From Dolomedes plantarius (lineage: Eukaryota > Arthropoda > Arachnida > Araneae > Dolomedidae), in NCBI GenBank assembly GCA_907164885.2, contig OU015496.1, positions 133,876,196 to 133,940,195 on the forward strand: a DNA stretch of 64,000 bases. The letters are read 5' to 3'. Position numbers and translations under genes: made by a program. Of this stretch, positions 1 through 17,680 are shown piece by piece (positions within the stretch are counted from its first letter, which is position 1; every line of letters begins with the position of its first letter). The notes beneath the pieces are model-generated. The model saw nothing but the letters and a program-made list of their open reading frames with translations. It was not told where the DNA came from and did not search any database.

Positions 1-30
1 ACATGAATCGTTATTCATTTAATTATTTCA

Positions 31-323
31 GCCAGTTTGGCATTACACAATATCTCAACTATCTTAAGTTTTAAGAATTTAAATCGCCAGTTTGGCATTA
101 AAAAATATCTCAACTATCTCAAGTTTTAAGATTTTAAATCGCCAGTTTGGCATTACACAATATCTCAACTATCTGAAATTTTAAGAATTCAAATCGCCAG
201 TTTGGCATTAAAAAAATATCTCAACTATCTTAAGTTTTAAGAATTTAAATCGCCAGTTTGGCATTAAAAAATATCTCAACTATCTTAAGTTTTAAGATTT
301 TAAATAGCCAATTTGGCATTAGA
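31..323. repeat. 55-bp tandem (satellite) repeat
   Basis: About 5.3 head-to-tail copies of a 55-56 bp unit. Each begins at 'GCCAGTTTGGCATTA' and contains 'ATATCTCAACTATCT' followed by an A/T-rich tail. Copies differ by a few substitutions: 'TTACACAATAT' alternates with 'TTAAAAAATAT', so a two-unit higher-order pattern is possible. The array may extend left of the window. There are no non-repeated spacers, so it is not CRISPR. Confidence 0.93.
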
Positions 324-1039
324 TACACTTGAAACACGAACACACTTTATGTAATTCGAACTAACAGAGGATACACAATTTAATTATTACACATACGAAA
401 CCAAATCTAGAGTTTCTAGATAAAAACAAGTCAGTCTGGTACTTGTGAACTGCTATTTTAAACCGATGCATATAAGCCAGTATTGCCCCCCCCCCCCAAT
501 ATACATCCAAAACTTTCAACTAGTTTAGCCTAATAGCAAACACTAAATTCCTAACTTTGCCAAGGCGGCAACAAAATCTCAGGCACGTACTGTATTAAAT
601 AAAAAGAAATACCTCCTTTCAGTTCCTCCACGCAATATTTTTTATCGCTGGATTCCGCATTCAAATCTCGGTGGAACCTCCATTTTCAATATATATATAT
701 ATAGACTGTAACAGCTTGGCCGGTTGGCTCACTATTAATAAAATCCAATGTGTAAGGCGAAAAGCACTAAGCATGGACGATTAACATCTCATGCATCAAT
801 TTATTATCCAAAAAGAACACAACATTTTAAATGTAAGTTACAATCACATCTCAGCGTGCGGAGCTGAGATACAAAAATCCCGGCGCGCGGATAAAACTCC
901 CAGCGAGCGGAAAAAAATCCAAACCTCGCGCGTGGAAAAAGCTCCCAACGCTGTTGTAAATAAACAATCGTCGTCTACTGTCCAGTGGCGAAAAATGGCT
1001 TTCAATTTTCAACTCTGGCGTTGTCACAACGTACAGAAA
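324..1039. other. no gene recognised; poly-C tract
   Basis: Unique-looking AT-rich sequence with a 12-base C run at 486-497 and a short (TA)n near 691-703. A 98-codon open frame starting at 791 has no recognisable domain and lies just upstream of an LTR remnant, so I do not call it a gene. It could be leftover internal sequence of that retroelement. Confidence 0.5.

Positions 1040-5104
<4,065 letters not shown>

Positions 5105-5162
<58 letters not shown>
5105..5162. repeat. (TA)n microsatellite
   Basis: Uninterrupted TA repeats on the right flank of the Tigger-type element. Together with 4081-4144 they form the array it sits in. Confidence 0.97.
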
Positions 5163-5166
<4 letters not shown>

Positions 5167-5567
5167 ATAAAACTCTTCAATTGTATGCTCAAAATCACAT
5201 CATTAATAAACAAAATCTCTGCATAATGATTTATCTACCTGACATATTGAATTAACCTCTTTAAATAACATAGATTTCATGAATAACATATTTGACAACA
5301 TTTTTTCTCTTGTCTTAAGAATGATTAGAATAATTAATATATATCATTATTGTCTCTTTTGCAATACATTTTTGAACTTTCCATTCAGTTCCTTTTCCAT
5401 TCTCATACAACCACAAAGAAAATGTACAGTTAAATGTTCAAGGCTAGAGATCCCCAAGTTAAATGTTGCGCTTCTCCGAAGAAATTCGTTACAGCTGGTA
5501 ATCCCCGTCCCCTTCAAGATAAGGTCCTGTTGATGGTTCATATTTCTTTCACGCCCACACACCCACT
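5163..5567. other. no gene recognised
   Basis: AT-rich sequence with short open frames on both strands and no recognisable domain, repeat or element end. Confidence 0.4.
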
Positions 5568-6300
5568 AGGCCTGGGCAATGTTACATTTTTCACATCGCG
5601 ATACATCGTCAGTCTAACATCGCGATGTTAACCACGAACAGGTGGCAGCGTGCTTCCCTATAAAAAGTATCATAGATTAATACGTAAAAATGAGACCAGG
5701 TTGTTGTCCTGCAATAGACTAAACTAATTAAACATTTAAATATCTTTTATTTTGAGCCAAGAATATCTGCGTTTCTGCATTTTTGGAAGCAATGCAGTTC
5801 TCTGTCTTGTAATAACACTTCGTGCTGAATACTCTAAAAAGAAGTACGACCAAAGAACCTAACAGTAAACACACTGACAATCGAAACAAATCCTAAGTTC
5901 ACACACGCATGTGCAGAAAGCAGGACTCTTGTGCTGGTCTGGACCTTTGTGATTTATCGCTTCGTATTTCTTATCAGTACAACACACTCTATCACAACAT
6001 CGAAGAGAAAGTCACGTGATGGAAAATCACCTTATGCACAAAAATAATTCGAGGAGTCATTAGTCTATTATAGTCCGTCTAAGTATTGACGGTGTGAAAC
6101 CGGAAAATCGTCCCTGCAAGCTAAGCGATGTGATATAGTAAAACCGCGCATGCGTACAAACATCGAACACCGGGAAATCGCCGACCAACCGATGCGACAT
6201 CGTAACATCGCGCATGCACACACAGAAACATCGGAACCGTTTGTGTGACACCGGGAAATCGCGATGTTACGATATATCGATGATTTGAAAATTATTTAAC
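5568..6300. mobile_element. possible non-autonomous DNA element with CGATG-rich subterminal repeats
   Basis: It begins with 'CTAGGCCTGGGCAATG', a start typical of some hAT-type ends. Many 'ACATCGCGATG'-like words cluster near both edges, including a perfect 16-bp palindrome at 5615-5630. Positions 6095-6260 hold about three degenerate tandem units, each with an 'ACCGGGAAATCG'-like word. A matching inverted right end and a target duplication were not found, so assignment to hAT is tentative. No transposase is present. Confidence 0.35.
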
Positions 6301-7289
6301 CGGTGTGACGATGTCGGCTTCATAGCTCCCGACGAGCCGTCATTGTGCTGATGATTCATCGAGAGGAATCTTGAAATTCCTCACAAATTTTTCCAGCCGA
6401 TTCCATACGTTTCGCTTTTAAAGCTCTCTTCAGCAATCTCTTCAGTGGTCCCTGAATACTAGATGTCATGGTCTACCAGGTTGTGACTGGACAGTTGAAG
6501 CCCCTGTATTTTTCTACTTCAAGAAAATATCCTTTTCGGTGAATCGGGGCAGTAGTTAGATCGCACAAATCTTATAAACGGATTTCCCACAATGGTGACA
6601 ACCAATCAATTCACCACGTTCAAAGCCTTTCAGATTGCGTTCAACTCCCATTTTACGTTTCTAGCTTTTCAATTACAATTGTGAATTCAACTGACTTCTT
6701 TTACACCTGTCTGAAAACTAGTAATGTATCGTCACTGGCAGAATAATTTACTCAGGGGAGTGTGCGTATGATTTTGATCCTATAGTGCATTTAATTCTTC
6801 ATAAATGCTAAATAATAAAATATAATGACGTCTTATAATTAAAACAGGGGATAAAATGAAATTTAGAGAAAAAAATCCCAGTTTCACATATCTTCGAGAG
6901 GTCTTTCATGTGTTTTTTTCCAAACTCATTTCTTTTAAAAGAATATATTTCAATTAAGCAATGAAATAAGGAATATATCCACGGAACTTAAAGCTAAGCT
7001 TCACAATAATCTCCTCTTCCTTCCTTTAAGTACTACAACAGCCCTGAAGTATATTCCAACTTGCTCATTCAGCGCACCCATTGTTCGCATGCACTCAAAA
7101 TTATTTTTGGGACCTCATTAAAACGGACTCCTTTCACGAAATCAAAGGAATTTACAATACGCCCTCGAAGTGTCTTACATGAGAATAAACACTTGCAAGT
7201 GAAATTCATGGCATAAGGATTGTCAAAAATATCTCCGAATTTTATTCAAAAGTTGCGTATTAGTGATAACATTGAAACGAAACGATAAT
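6301..7289. other. no gene recognised
   Basis: Moderately AT-rich unique sequence with no open frame over about 60 codons that shows a domain, and no repeat edges. Confidence 0.4.

Positions 7290-8863
<1,574 letters not shown>

Positions 8864-8917
<54 letters not shown>
8864..8917. repeat. (TA)n microsatellite, right flank of Tc1
   Basis: TA repeats directly continuing from the right Tc1 terminus. The transposase frame reads through them as Ile-Tyr repeats. Confidence 0.97.
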
Positions 8918-8920
<3 letters not shown>

Positions 8921-8939
8921 GGATGGAAGGATATATATA

Positions 8940-9150
8940 AGTTTATATATATGTATGTATGTTCCAGTATAACTTCAGAACACCCGGCGCAATTTCAATG
9001 AAACTTGGTACTGTGAGGATAACACACCCTTAGTGGTGGAGATGGGATGGGTATGGCAGGTCAAAAATAATCGAAAACGACTCATATTAGTATCAAAGCT
9101 ATAGTTTTCAGGGTCACTAAAATGTATAGTGACACTCCCTATGCCGTTTA
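8940..9150 (+). repeat. dispersed repeat, copy 1
   Basis: Starts with 'TATGTATGTATGTTCCAGTA' and continues 'AACTTCAGAACACC', then 'AATCGAAAACGA', 'ATAGTTTTCAGGGTC' and 'ATAGTGACACTCC'. The same landmarks recur at 9783-10045 in the same orientation. No coding content. A Helitron-like or other non-autonomous end is possible, but I cannot assign it. Confidence 0.7.
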
Positions 9151-9782
9151 AGTGCAAGTTCAGACCCATCGGCTTGTGGGGTGATTTGGGGTGAAAAAAG
9201 AAATGCCCAAAATGACCGAGATAAACCGAGATATCCCAAATATCCGGGAAACGGTGGACAAACAACTATTATAGTAATACAAAAAACTGTATAAAGGGCT
9301 TTCATGAAATGTTCAGCTGCATGACGTCATACGGCGAGATAGCTGGCTTCGCGGAAATGGCGGAATCGCCCCGTCCTCCTCGAGTTTTCAAAAATCTTGT
9401 AAATTTGAGTTTCTTTGCGGCTCAGTGACACCCGACGCATCATAGGCACATGAGATCATCCCAAAAGCTCCCTGTTTATTCGATTGGTAGGGAAAAATAG
9501 GGTAATTTTTTAGTGTGAAGTCACTGGTTTCACGGTTAATTCGGAATCGTCTCAAACGGTTTTTTTTCTGTGTTCTGTACAGTTGTCTTTGGAAGTAAAA
9601 GAACTTTGGGATGGATTAGATGCGACTCTGGATCTTTTTTTAGCAAATGAGGGGGCTGAATAAACTATGAACTCTACGGCGGTTTCGCTGACGTCAAATC
9701 TTTCACACGTAACCTGAAACCTGAGTCTCCGATTTCGTTTTTCGCGTGCATTTGGCAGATCATACTAATGTATGTATGTAAC
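9151..9782. other. sequence between the dispersed repeat copies; no gene
   Basis: Non-coding, with a few GC-richer words ('GACGTCATACGG', 'GGCGGAATCGCCCCG'). Nothing recognised. Confidence 0.4.
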
Positions 9783-10045
9783 ACTGGATTTATGTATGTA
9801 TGCATGTAAGTATGTTCCAGCATAACTCTGGAACACCTTGAAGAATTTGAACCAAACCTGTTAAACACATAACTTACAATCTGGAAAAAAATACCGTGCG
9901 GTTAAGACACCCCTGGTACCCTAGGGGTGGGTGTGGGAAGGGTGTGACATGCAAAAGTAACCGAAAACGATTGACATTATTGTCAAATCCATAGTTTTCT
10001 GGGTCGCTGAGATGAATAGTGACGCTCCTATTCATCTCAGCGGTT
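9783..10045 (+). repeat. dispersed repeat, copy 2, with a perfect hairpin
   Basis: Second copy of the 'TATGTTCCAGCATAACT...' repeat. It ends in a perfect 15-bp inverted repeat: 10005-10019 is the exact reverse complement of 10028-10042, with an 8-base loop. Copy 1 lacks the second arm. A decayed hAT element lies directly beyond. Confidence 0.7.
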
Positions 10046-10083
10046 TGGAACATAAATGTTAAATTCGGGATCTGATTTTCAAA

Positions 10084-11551
10084 CTACGTACATACGCAGA
10101 TTTCATCTTCCACAGAAAGGAGACGATTTCTGTCCTTAGTCTTAATACTTGTTAAAGAAGAAAAATCTTGTTTACACGTGTGCGATGTTGAAAACTGCTG
10201 CAATATATTATTTGCTTTCCTATGAATTATTGGATACTCGCTTCCAACGGTAATCCAGAATTTTTCCAAAACCATGTAATTAAATCACATTTTTCATGAA
10301 CCATCCTATTGTAAGTCACAAAGTTCTTTTTTTTAAGTTAGGTTCCGAAGATGAACGGAAGTACGAGAGAATGGATTCCTCACCCAATCGTGTAGTTCTG
10401 TTGACAGGGATGGAAAATAATAATCAATTTTCTTCGACACCTCCTCTTGGTGGGATACCATAAAACTTGAAATTTGTTAGTATCCATCTTCACTTTTTAG
10501 TCCCGCCAGTAATTCAAACATATCAAGATTCCCTTTTACAACAATATCTTTCTAAGTTGAATTTTCTTTTAAATCCAGGAATCTTGTCAATTGAAGTTAA
10601 TGTATTTTCTCCGCCGCCTTCCAGTAACTTATTAAGTTGATTTAAGTGATGAAAAATATCTGCTAAATAAGCTAGCATCTGCACCCACAATTCATCGTGA
10701 AAGCATTTAATAAAATTGTCTTTGTCATTTTGTTTAAAATGTGCATGCATTTCATCCTTTAGCTCAAAAACCCTATTTAAAAACTCTCCCTCTACTTAAC
10801 CACCGGATTTCAGTGTTAAACAACAGATATGTGAGCTCTTTATACGTGTTTCACAGAACTTTTTAAAAACTCTCGAGTGAAGTGATTTTCGCCTAATGAA
10901 GTTTACCATTTTTATATCTGATGACTCGTCCCCTTCAATTGAAAAATTGCCATTTTTCATTTTATCACACAAAACCTCTTCAACATCATGTGACATATCA
11001 TTGATTCGTCTCTTTACTATATTGTTCTAAAGTGGAATATTTTCAATTTTTCTTACTGCATCATCTCCCAACATTTTACCTACTATAATTTTACATGTGG
11101 GCATTATCAGATTCTCACCGACTATGTGACTTTTCCTTTTCTGTGCAATAATCTCTGCAACGAAATAACTGGCTTACTGAGTCTTTTCACTAAGTGTGAA
11201 TGTGTTTACAAAAGCTTTAATCCGTCTATTTTGAGATTTTAATATATTTTTTAAATAATCAACAGTTTTATTCTTCATATTAGCATGATTTGTCGTGAAA
11301 TGTCTGTTCACTTTTTTTGGAGCCATTGCTGTATTCGAAAGTTTTTTGCCACCAACGAGATACAGTGGAAGAGGACATTCTGGATCACCAGTCCATGTGA
11401 AGCCCATTCATAAATAACTTTCTTTGTAACGACGAAAATTTGTGAAACCTCTTTCTTTATCAGTCTTTTGAAATTTTGTATGAGATTCTAAATCTTCATC
11501 ACTAGTCTCTTCAGAATTATCTGGATTGTTTGTCTTCAAGTATCGCCCCAT
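10084..11551 (-). pseudogene. decayed hAT transposase (ZBED5/Charlie-like)
   Basis: Read on the minus strand from an ATG at 11551 (MGRYLKTN). A run of in-frame stops breaks the gene, the first just before 'MGFTWTGDPECPLPLYLVGG' (11407). That is the N-terminal region of ZBED5/FAM200-type hAT proteins, here with a BED-like H..(3)..H in 'RHFTTNHANM'. Further pieces follow: 'AYLADIFHHLNQLNKLLEG' near 10650, then 'FSSLTSIKTKDRNRL' near 10120-10150, which is the C-terminal hAT dimerisation region. Much of the RNase H core between them is deleted, because only about 490 codons' worth of DNA remains. Non-functional. A likely right terminus lies at 11755-11837. Confidence 0.82.
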
Positions 11552-11754
11552 TTTAACGTTCAAATCTACAAAAGAATTAAAAAACTGAGAAATGAAACCG
11601 AACAAAATACTAATAAAGTAGTAAAATAAAAAATACTCACTAGCACTCTGTTTAACCAACCACATGATCCTAGACTTCTTGCATCACTAATGCATACACA
11701 CTCACTTCCGGTTCCCCCAGTGAAGTTGCACGAGCGTAGTACCGAATCAGGAAA

Positions 11755-11837
11755 AATTTTTTTTTTCCTTTTATGACGTACGTGTTAGTTCCCTGCGGAA
11801 CCCCAGCGTGCCGGGGAACCCTGGTTGAAAAACTCTG
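11755..11837 (-). other. probable hAT right terminal sequence
   Basis: Read on the minus strand it begins 'CAGAGTTTTTCAACCAGGG' and continues into 'TTCCCCGGCACGCTGGGG', which has the form of hAT termini (CAG.GGTTCTCAACC). The neighbouring hAT gene is on the same strand, starting at 11551. The opposite end and an 8-bp duplication were not identified. 'CAGCGGTTTGGAAC' at 10038 is a weak candidate for the left end. Confidence 0.55.
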
Positions 11838-12814
11838 ATTTAAGGGAAAGCTTCTTATATTTTAATTAGAAAATATTTATTCTAAACGTGTACTAATATT
11901 TTAGGATATATATCTACAAATTTATAAATATCTGTATTAGAAAATAAAAGATTATTCAAGGTAACAAAAGAAAAATGATTAAAGTACCACTTACTTTATA
12001 TTTTTGAAGATTTGCAGAGATTCAAGATAATTTACAGAACAATTTTCCCTTTTGTAATTTTATAATTTTTTTACATAAATTTAAAAAATAGCACTTTTAC
12101 AGATTTCTTTGCACGTATATAATCAGAACTGAATCATTACAAGAAAAATAACTTTTCTTTCAATATCCCTCTATAGTACTACTAAGGAACATATTATTTT
12201 ATAAGAAGTCGCAACTGCGTGTAGTAAGACCTGAAAAAAACAATTACGAATGAAAGATATTTCAGTTATATTACTCAATTTTACTTTCCGTGAGTCTCAT
12301 ATTTGCTTAAACTTTCATTAGACGCCAAAGACTAGAGAGAAAAAAGATTTAACGTAGTTTAAAAGAACTCTGTAGATAATTTCTTTTCCTTCTGTAATTA
12401 AGTTAAAAAGAATTCCGAGCCGAATTTTTTCTCTTTACTTCCACTTTTATTTGTATTTTATTCTGATTGCTCTCTACCTGAGAGTGGCACTTTGCGCTTC
12501 CACTTTGAGGTTTATCTTCGCACTATTGTCTTATTTTATAGAACGTTTGAGGATTCTTTCGCAGTTTTTATGATACATAGTATGTAAAAGTTATGGAAAA
12601 AGCCTCATGTTCCTAATCTCTTCGGATGGTAAGATCTTTAAAAGGAAAAGATTTAATTAGAGTCTGGAAAAAATTTAATTTCAACGTTTTGAGGTGAAGT
12701 ATAGCATTTTATTACGAGATTTGAAAAAAAGGTTTAATTTCTAATATCAAACTTATTTATTCCCAAACTGATTTTATATTTAAATTTATACTGGGTTGCC
12801 TTCGCTTAAATTAC

Positions 12815-12891
<77 letters not shown>

Positions 12892-13568
12892 TTCCTCAAC
12901 AACATGAATTTACTTCCTCTTTGAAATTAGTTATCACTTAGTAGAGTCTTAGGTTTTCATTGTAGTGTCTTTTCTACTTGTAAACCACATATTTATGCCA
13001 TTCCAACACGTATTTCAAATAACATAATATTTTATTGTTCTATAACACTCAGATATATAGATTTATTACGGAGAATGGATACAGTACTAATGATGCTATT
13101 CCAAAGTGATTCTAAATGGTTAACTATGCTGCAATCTATACATATTCCGCGTTAAAAGAAAATGATATATTTACAGGCGCACGTGATACATCTGCACTAA
13201 ACTAAATAGCAGAACACAATTACACGATAGTATTTATATTTAAAATTAGCAAAACTTTGAAGGACTATAAGAAAGACGAACTAAAAGCTATAAAATTTGT
13301 TAGAGAAAATGTAGAGGAATATGGATAAAGGAAAAAATTTGTTCCATATGAAATGAATATAGGGGTAATACTTTTATTTACTTTGGTAGATAGCAATTCA
13401 ATTAATGCTAAATTAATGCAAATCATTAAACAATTATTAATTCGAGTATGGTCCTCTATGTAGTATCATTTATGTAGCAAGAACAATTTCCTAAAGTATT
13501 CATCAGGTTTATAGAAGAAAAACATTTCATTCGAAAAATTTTAGTATGGAATACTTCGTAGTGTTTGA
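11838..13568. other. AT-rich stretch, no gene
   Basis: A/T-rich sequence without recognisable coding, RNA or element ends, apart from the microsatellite at 12818-12887. Confidence 0.45.
12818..12887. repeat. (TA)n microsatellite
   Basis: About 70 bp of TA repeats. No transposon edge was recognised on either side, unlike most other arrays here. Confidence 0.97.
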
Positions 13569-13580
13569 GATTTTGCTCCA

Positions 13581-13612
13581 TATCTATCTATCTATCTATC
13601 TATCTATATATA
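13581..13612. repeat. (TATC)n microsatellite
   Basis: Eight or so TATC units passing into TATATA, the left insertion site of the IR/DR Tc1 element. Confidence 0.95.
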
Positions 13613-15264
13613 CAGTGGCTCCCAAAAGTGTTCGTACACTTACGAATTTCAATGAAATAGGGGTCAATCCATTAATTAAAATGAATATTTCAGAATGGGT
13701 ATTTAATAATAAGATCTATAATCTATTCTTAACAAAACTACATGAAATATTTTGAAAACATAGTAAAACTTTATTTTTAAGAAACCAGTAATCAAAAAGT
13801 TACAAAAACTTTATCTCACAAAAGTCATCGTACACTGAAATATTTTAGGATAAATTCATAATTAAAATTATCGTCTGGCGCTTTATTTTTATTTTTGAAT
13901 TGTGGTGGCATTTAAAATATAGTTTGGCTTTAATTTGTGCTTGCCTACTCCGTAATATTCTATTTATTATTTAAAAATGGCTCGTAGTCGTAAAGAAGCA
14001 ACAAACAGTATTCGAAAATTGATTATTTTTAATCATAGTAGTGGTAAATCAGTTCGGAATATTGCTAAATTACTTAATTTATCCCATTCTACTGTGCAGT
14101 ATATGAAAAAACGCTTTAAAGAAGAAAATTGGATCGAAAACAAGGTAAGAAAAGGCCGTCCGGCAAAGTTAACAAAACGTGATCAGAGATTTAAAATTAG
14201 AAAATTTGTGAAAAATTTACATTTGAGTGCTGTAAAAGTTTCTGCAGAATTCAATAAAACATTTTCTACTTCAATTTCACCTGAAATTTTTTGACGAGTT
14301 CTCAGAACAGCTGGATTACATGGGCGTTCTGCCCATAGAAAAATTTTTGTGAGTGAGAAAAACTGAAAGTTTAGGCTTCCCTTCGCACTATCAATGATAA
14401 ATAAGCCGCAAACCTATTGGAATAATGTCTTATTTGCCGATGAACATTTTTGGTGCTGATGGGCGTATAATTGTATGGAGAAGACAAAAATGAGGGACTT
14501 AATCCCTCACTTGGTAGGAACAGTTAAGCATGCCGGTGGACCTATCCTTGTGTGGGGGTGCATGTCAGCATCAGGACTAGGAAATTTGGTATTTATTGAT
14601 GGCATAATGAATCATGCTGCTTTTAAAAATATTTTAAGAGACAATTTAAAATTATCAGCTCAAAATTTGGGTATTGGAAACAACTTTGTTTTTTATCAAG
14701 ATAACGATCCTAAGCACACGGCTCTCAAATTTTGCATCTGGTGTCTCTATAATTGTCCACAAGTTTTGAAAACACCACCTCAATCGCCAGATTTAAACCC
14801 AATAGAACATATTTGGAGAGAACTGGAGGTTCGAGTATTAAAACACGACATTCACACGAAAAGCGAACTAAAAACAATTATGATGGAAGGATGGATGAAC
14901 ATTGATGCAAAAATTCCAAAAGAACTAAAGCAATCTATTCCCAGACGTTTAAAAGCTGTTGTGGATGCTAAAGGATATGCTACTAAATATTAATTTAACG
15001 AAAAATTAGAATATTTACTAATATGTAGAGATTTTTTACAAGTGTACGATGAATTTTGTGAGGTAAAGTTTTTGTTACTTTTGGATTATTGGTTTCTTAA
15101 AAATAAAGTTTTACTATGTTTTCAAAATATTTCATGTAGTTTTGTTAAGAATAGATTATAGATCTTATTATTAAATACCCATTCTGAAATATTCATTTTA
15201 ATCAATGGATAGACCCCTATTTCATTGAAAATCGTAAGTGTACGAACACTTTTGGGAGCCACTG
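13613..15264 (+). mobile_element. Tc1 element with long IR/DR termini (1652 bp)
   Basis: Nearly identical inverted repeats of about 223 bp (13613-13835 and 15041-15264) bound the element, with TA on each side (13611-13612, 15265-15266). Each inverted repeat holds two direct copies of a binding-site-like word: the outer 'CCAAAAGTGTTCGTACACTT' and the inner 'CACAAAAGTCATCGTACACT'. This is the IR/DR layout known from Sleeping Beauty-type Tc1 elements. The inside holds a broken transposase. The ends still look usable in trans. That is inference. Confidence 0.93.
13977..14992 (+). pseudogene. Tc1-family DD34E transposase, broken
   Basis: Starts at MARSRKEATNSIRK. The N-terminal helix-turn-helix domain is intact (SVRNIAKLLNLSHSTVQYMK), followed by a GRPAKLTKRD linker. 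Stops and a frameshift break it at about 14292-14470. Among these is a TGA directly after 'SISPEIF', and the usual block between the first Asp motif (LFADE, near 14433) and 'GTVKHAGGPILVWG' is shortened. The rest is open: YQDNDPKHTA and LNPIEHIW give the second D and the E with 34 residues between, and the end 'RRLKAVVDAKGYATKY' is intact. It cannot make a full protein as it stands. Confidence 0.88.
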
Positions 15265-15276
15265 TATATCTATATG

Positions 15277-15673
15277 CGTAGCATCAGTACCTATTTAACT
15301 CTAGTCCACGCAACAACACTAAACTTTTAACCAATCAACTTTTAATCAACGCCCTACTGTCCCGTGATGAGATGAAGTTATTTAAGTTCTGCCGTCCAAA
15401 AATAGGTCGGACTCTTGTACGTTTACATCTGCCCAACTAACCCCGTTTATCTGTCTTTCCATGAGTCTGATCTTAATAAACATGTAATTTAGAATAGTTG
15501 TGGTGTTCTGCGTGTCCGAGGTGGGAGATATTGTGGGAATGGATTTTTAAATGTTACTGATGCACGGCCGGGCGACATGTCATCTATTTTACCCTCAGGT
15601 TGATGAAGCAGAAGAAATATAATCAAAACTACCACTCAGGAATCACTCTTCGTCCCGCGTCCGTCGCATTTCA
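15277..15673 (+). repeat. 5' LTR, truncated at its 5' side
   Basis: Closely matches 20071-20453 ('CAGTACCTATT', 'CAACTCTAGTCCACGCAACA', 'CTTAATAAACATG', 'GTGTCCGAGGTGGGAG'). It extends about 20 bases further than the 3' copy, to a 'GTCCGTCGCATTTCA' end that also closes the LTR remnant at 1664. It contains an AATAAA signal. Confidence 0.85.
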
Positions 15674-17680
15674 AAAGTCGGTAGTGTAGACCTCCCCTAG
15701 GACGCGGAAGTGATTTGAAATGTACTCATTCGCTGACGACGGAGAAAAAGCGCCCCGATCTTACCATGTCGAATTAATGACTCATGTTTCACTTGGTCGG
15801 ACTGTTTTGACTGAACATTGATTGTGCGGTGCATGAGGCGGTCAATCCCATGCATTTCCACGGAGTCAAGCCCATCGGACCGATTCTAGGTGTGATGCCA
15901 ATTTTCATGCCTAGATATACAAACTTCCAATGTGGATAACATAAATATGGGAATCGGATGCTGTCTTCAAGATTGTTTTTCGTTTTAATCATCACGGACG
16001 ACATTATACAAGGAATGTGTGCTGCTCATGGATGAGCAGATAAATCTTCAAAGTGTTTTCAGATTATGTGAAACGTCGATTTTCACTAATCGTTGACCTG
16101 GAGATAAAAATGTCCCGAGAATTTCTTCGAAAACCTGTGATTTGTATAGTAGTCACAGATAGGAATTTTCATTTCCCGGAGCGACGTTGGTTTTCAGTTG
16201 TAATGCTGTGTATGTTAAACGAACATCTTCACGACATCCGTGACTGATGATATGTAACTAAAATTGCTCAAGGTGTTTTTCGTCAACTTTATGCATGAAG
16301 GTGTTAAAGGATTTCGCTATCATAACAGGTTTTGATGATGTAAAAATACTGAAGATTTTGATTTATAATTGGTTTAAAATATAGGTAAATAATAATAACC
16401 AATTAAAATGTGAATTAATCGCAAAGGAGTAAGTTGTTATTTTTGAATTGTTTTTTAAGTGCAGTGTTTTTTAATTTTACTAGATATTGGTAAAAAGTTA
16501 TTATAAAGTGTTTCATTTTGATTTACATTTTGAAAGAATTTTAAGAGGATATTTTTTCATATTATACGAGATTTGAATTTAAAACAAATTTTTGAGACTT
16601 ATATTTGATAAAATTATTATAAATGTGTATTTTTAGTGTAATTTTATAATATTTCCATGCTCTTTTTCTAATAATGAATATTTTAGTGTTTCCTTGGTTA
16701 TGTTAAATTGAAATGTTAAATGAGGGAAATAGTTCTATCTGTTTTTTGTTTGCACCCAATTCTGAATCATCGCGGAGAAAAAGAAAACTTCATAAAATAA
16801 ATGATTTCCGCTTTCGAGCGCCGTTGTTCCATTTTAAAGGTCCCCTCCACAATAAATTTGAATGCTCAGCATTAATTTTGTAAACATATCACGAAAGAGC
16901 CAAACTTGTTTTGATTCATTTAACCTAGAGTTTTGCGGTTTTCAAGTTAAGCTTTCTAAATCTAAGCAGTTGTTATGAGTCTTGTGATTTTAATTTTGAA
17001 ACTATCTGCATGAATAACTCTGAAATTATTTCAGACATCAGGAAAATTTTAAAATTTAGATATTTTCATTATTATTGACATATTACATTTGAATTTGAGC
17101 CTCGTGAGTATATTTTTACGAATTTAAGTAAAAGAGATTTACGGAGGTTAAAGTCGAAATACAAGGCGTAATTGAAGTTTTAATATAAACGGAACGTCCT
17201 TATAACATGACTTAGGAAAACCTAAAGACCACAGTTCGCTCATAAACCACTGTATGCCATAAATGGTTCATCCGCCTGGCAAATTCTCGAAATAGAAATA
17301 ATAAGAGATGTGTGTGAAATATTAAAGAGAAAAAATAGAATATGTAGAAATTATACAGCGAAGGTTAATACCAACATGTTATATAAGAAAAGAAAGAATA
17401 ATTTAGAGTTATAGAATGGTATTTTTGTGGATAGTATCTTGTTTTGAAAATTGAAATTTGAACATTAAACTTTAAATTACTAAAATTAATGGGTAAAGTT
17501 GACATTTAAGTATGATAGATTGTGGTGCCAATCTGATTTCATACTTTTAAAAAACCAAGGTATTTTACTATTGTGTGTTTAATAATTTCATATGTGGTGT
17601 ATTTTATTTTATTCTATTGAATAAGGTAATATAAATTTGTGATGTGTTTAAATTTAATAGTGTGATAATGAGGTGAATTA
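15674..17680 (+). other. internal non-coding part of the LTR element
   Basis: No gag, protease or reverse transcriptase motif could be read in any frame. The short open frames at 15789-16004 (-) and 16053-16247 (+) show no domain. The sequence is either extensively decayed or unrelated filler. Confidence 0.45.

Noticed and set aside
31..323. Evenly spaced repeats suggestive of CRISPR
   Set aside because: The units are contiguous with no unique spacers, and the context is eukaryotic.
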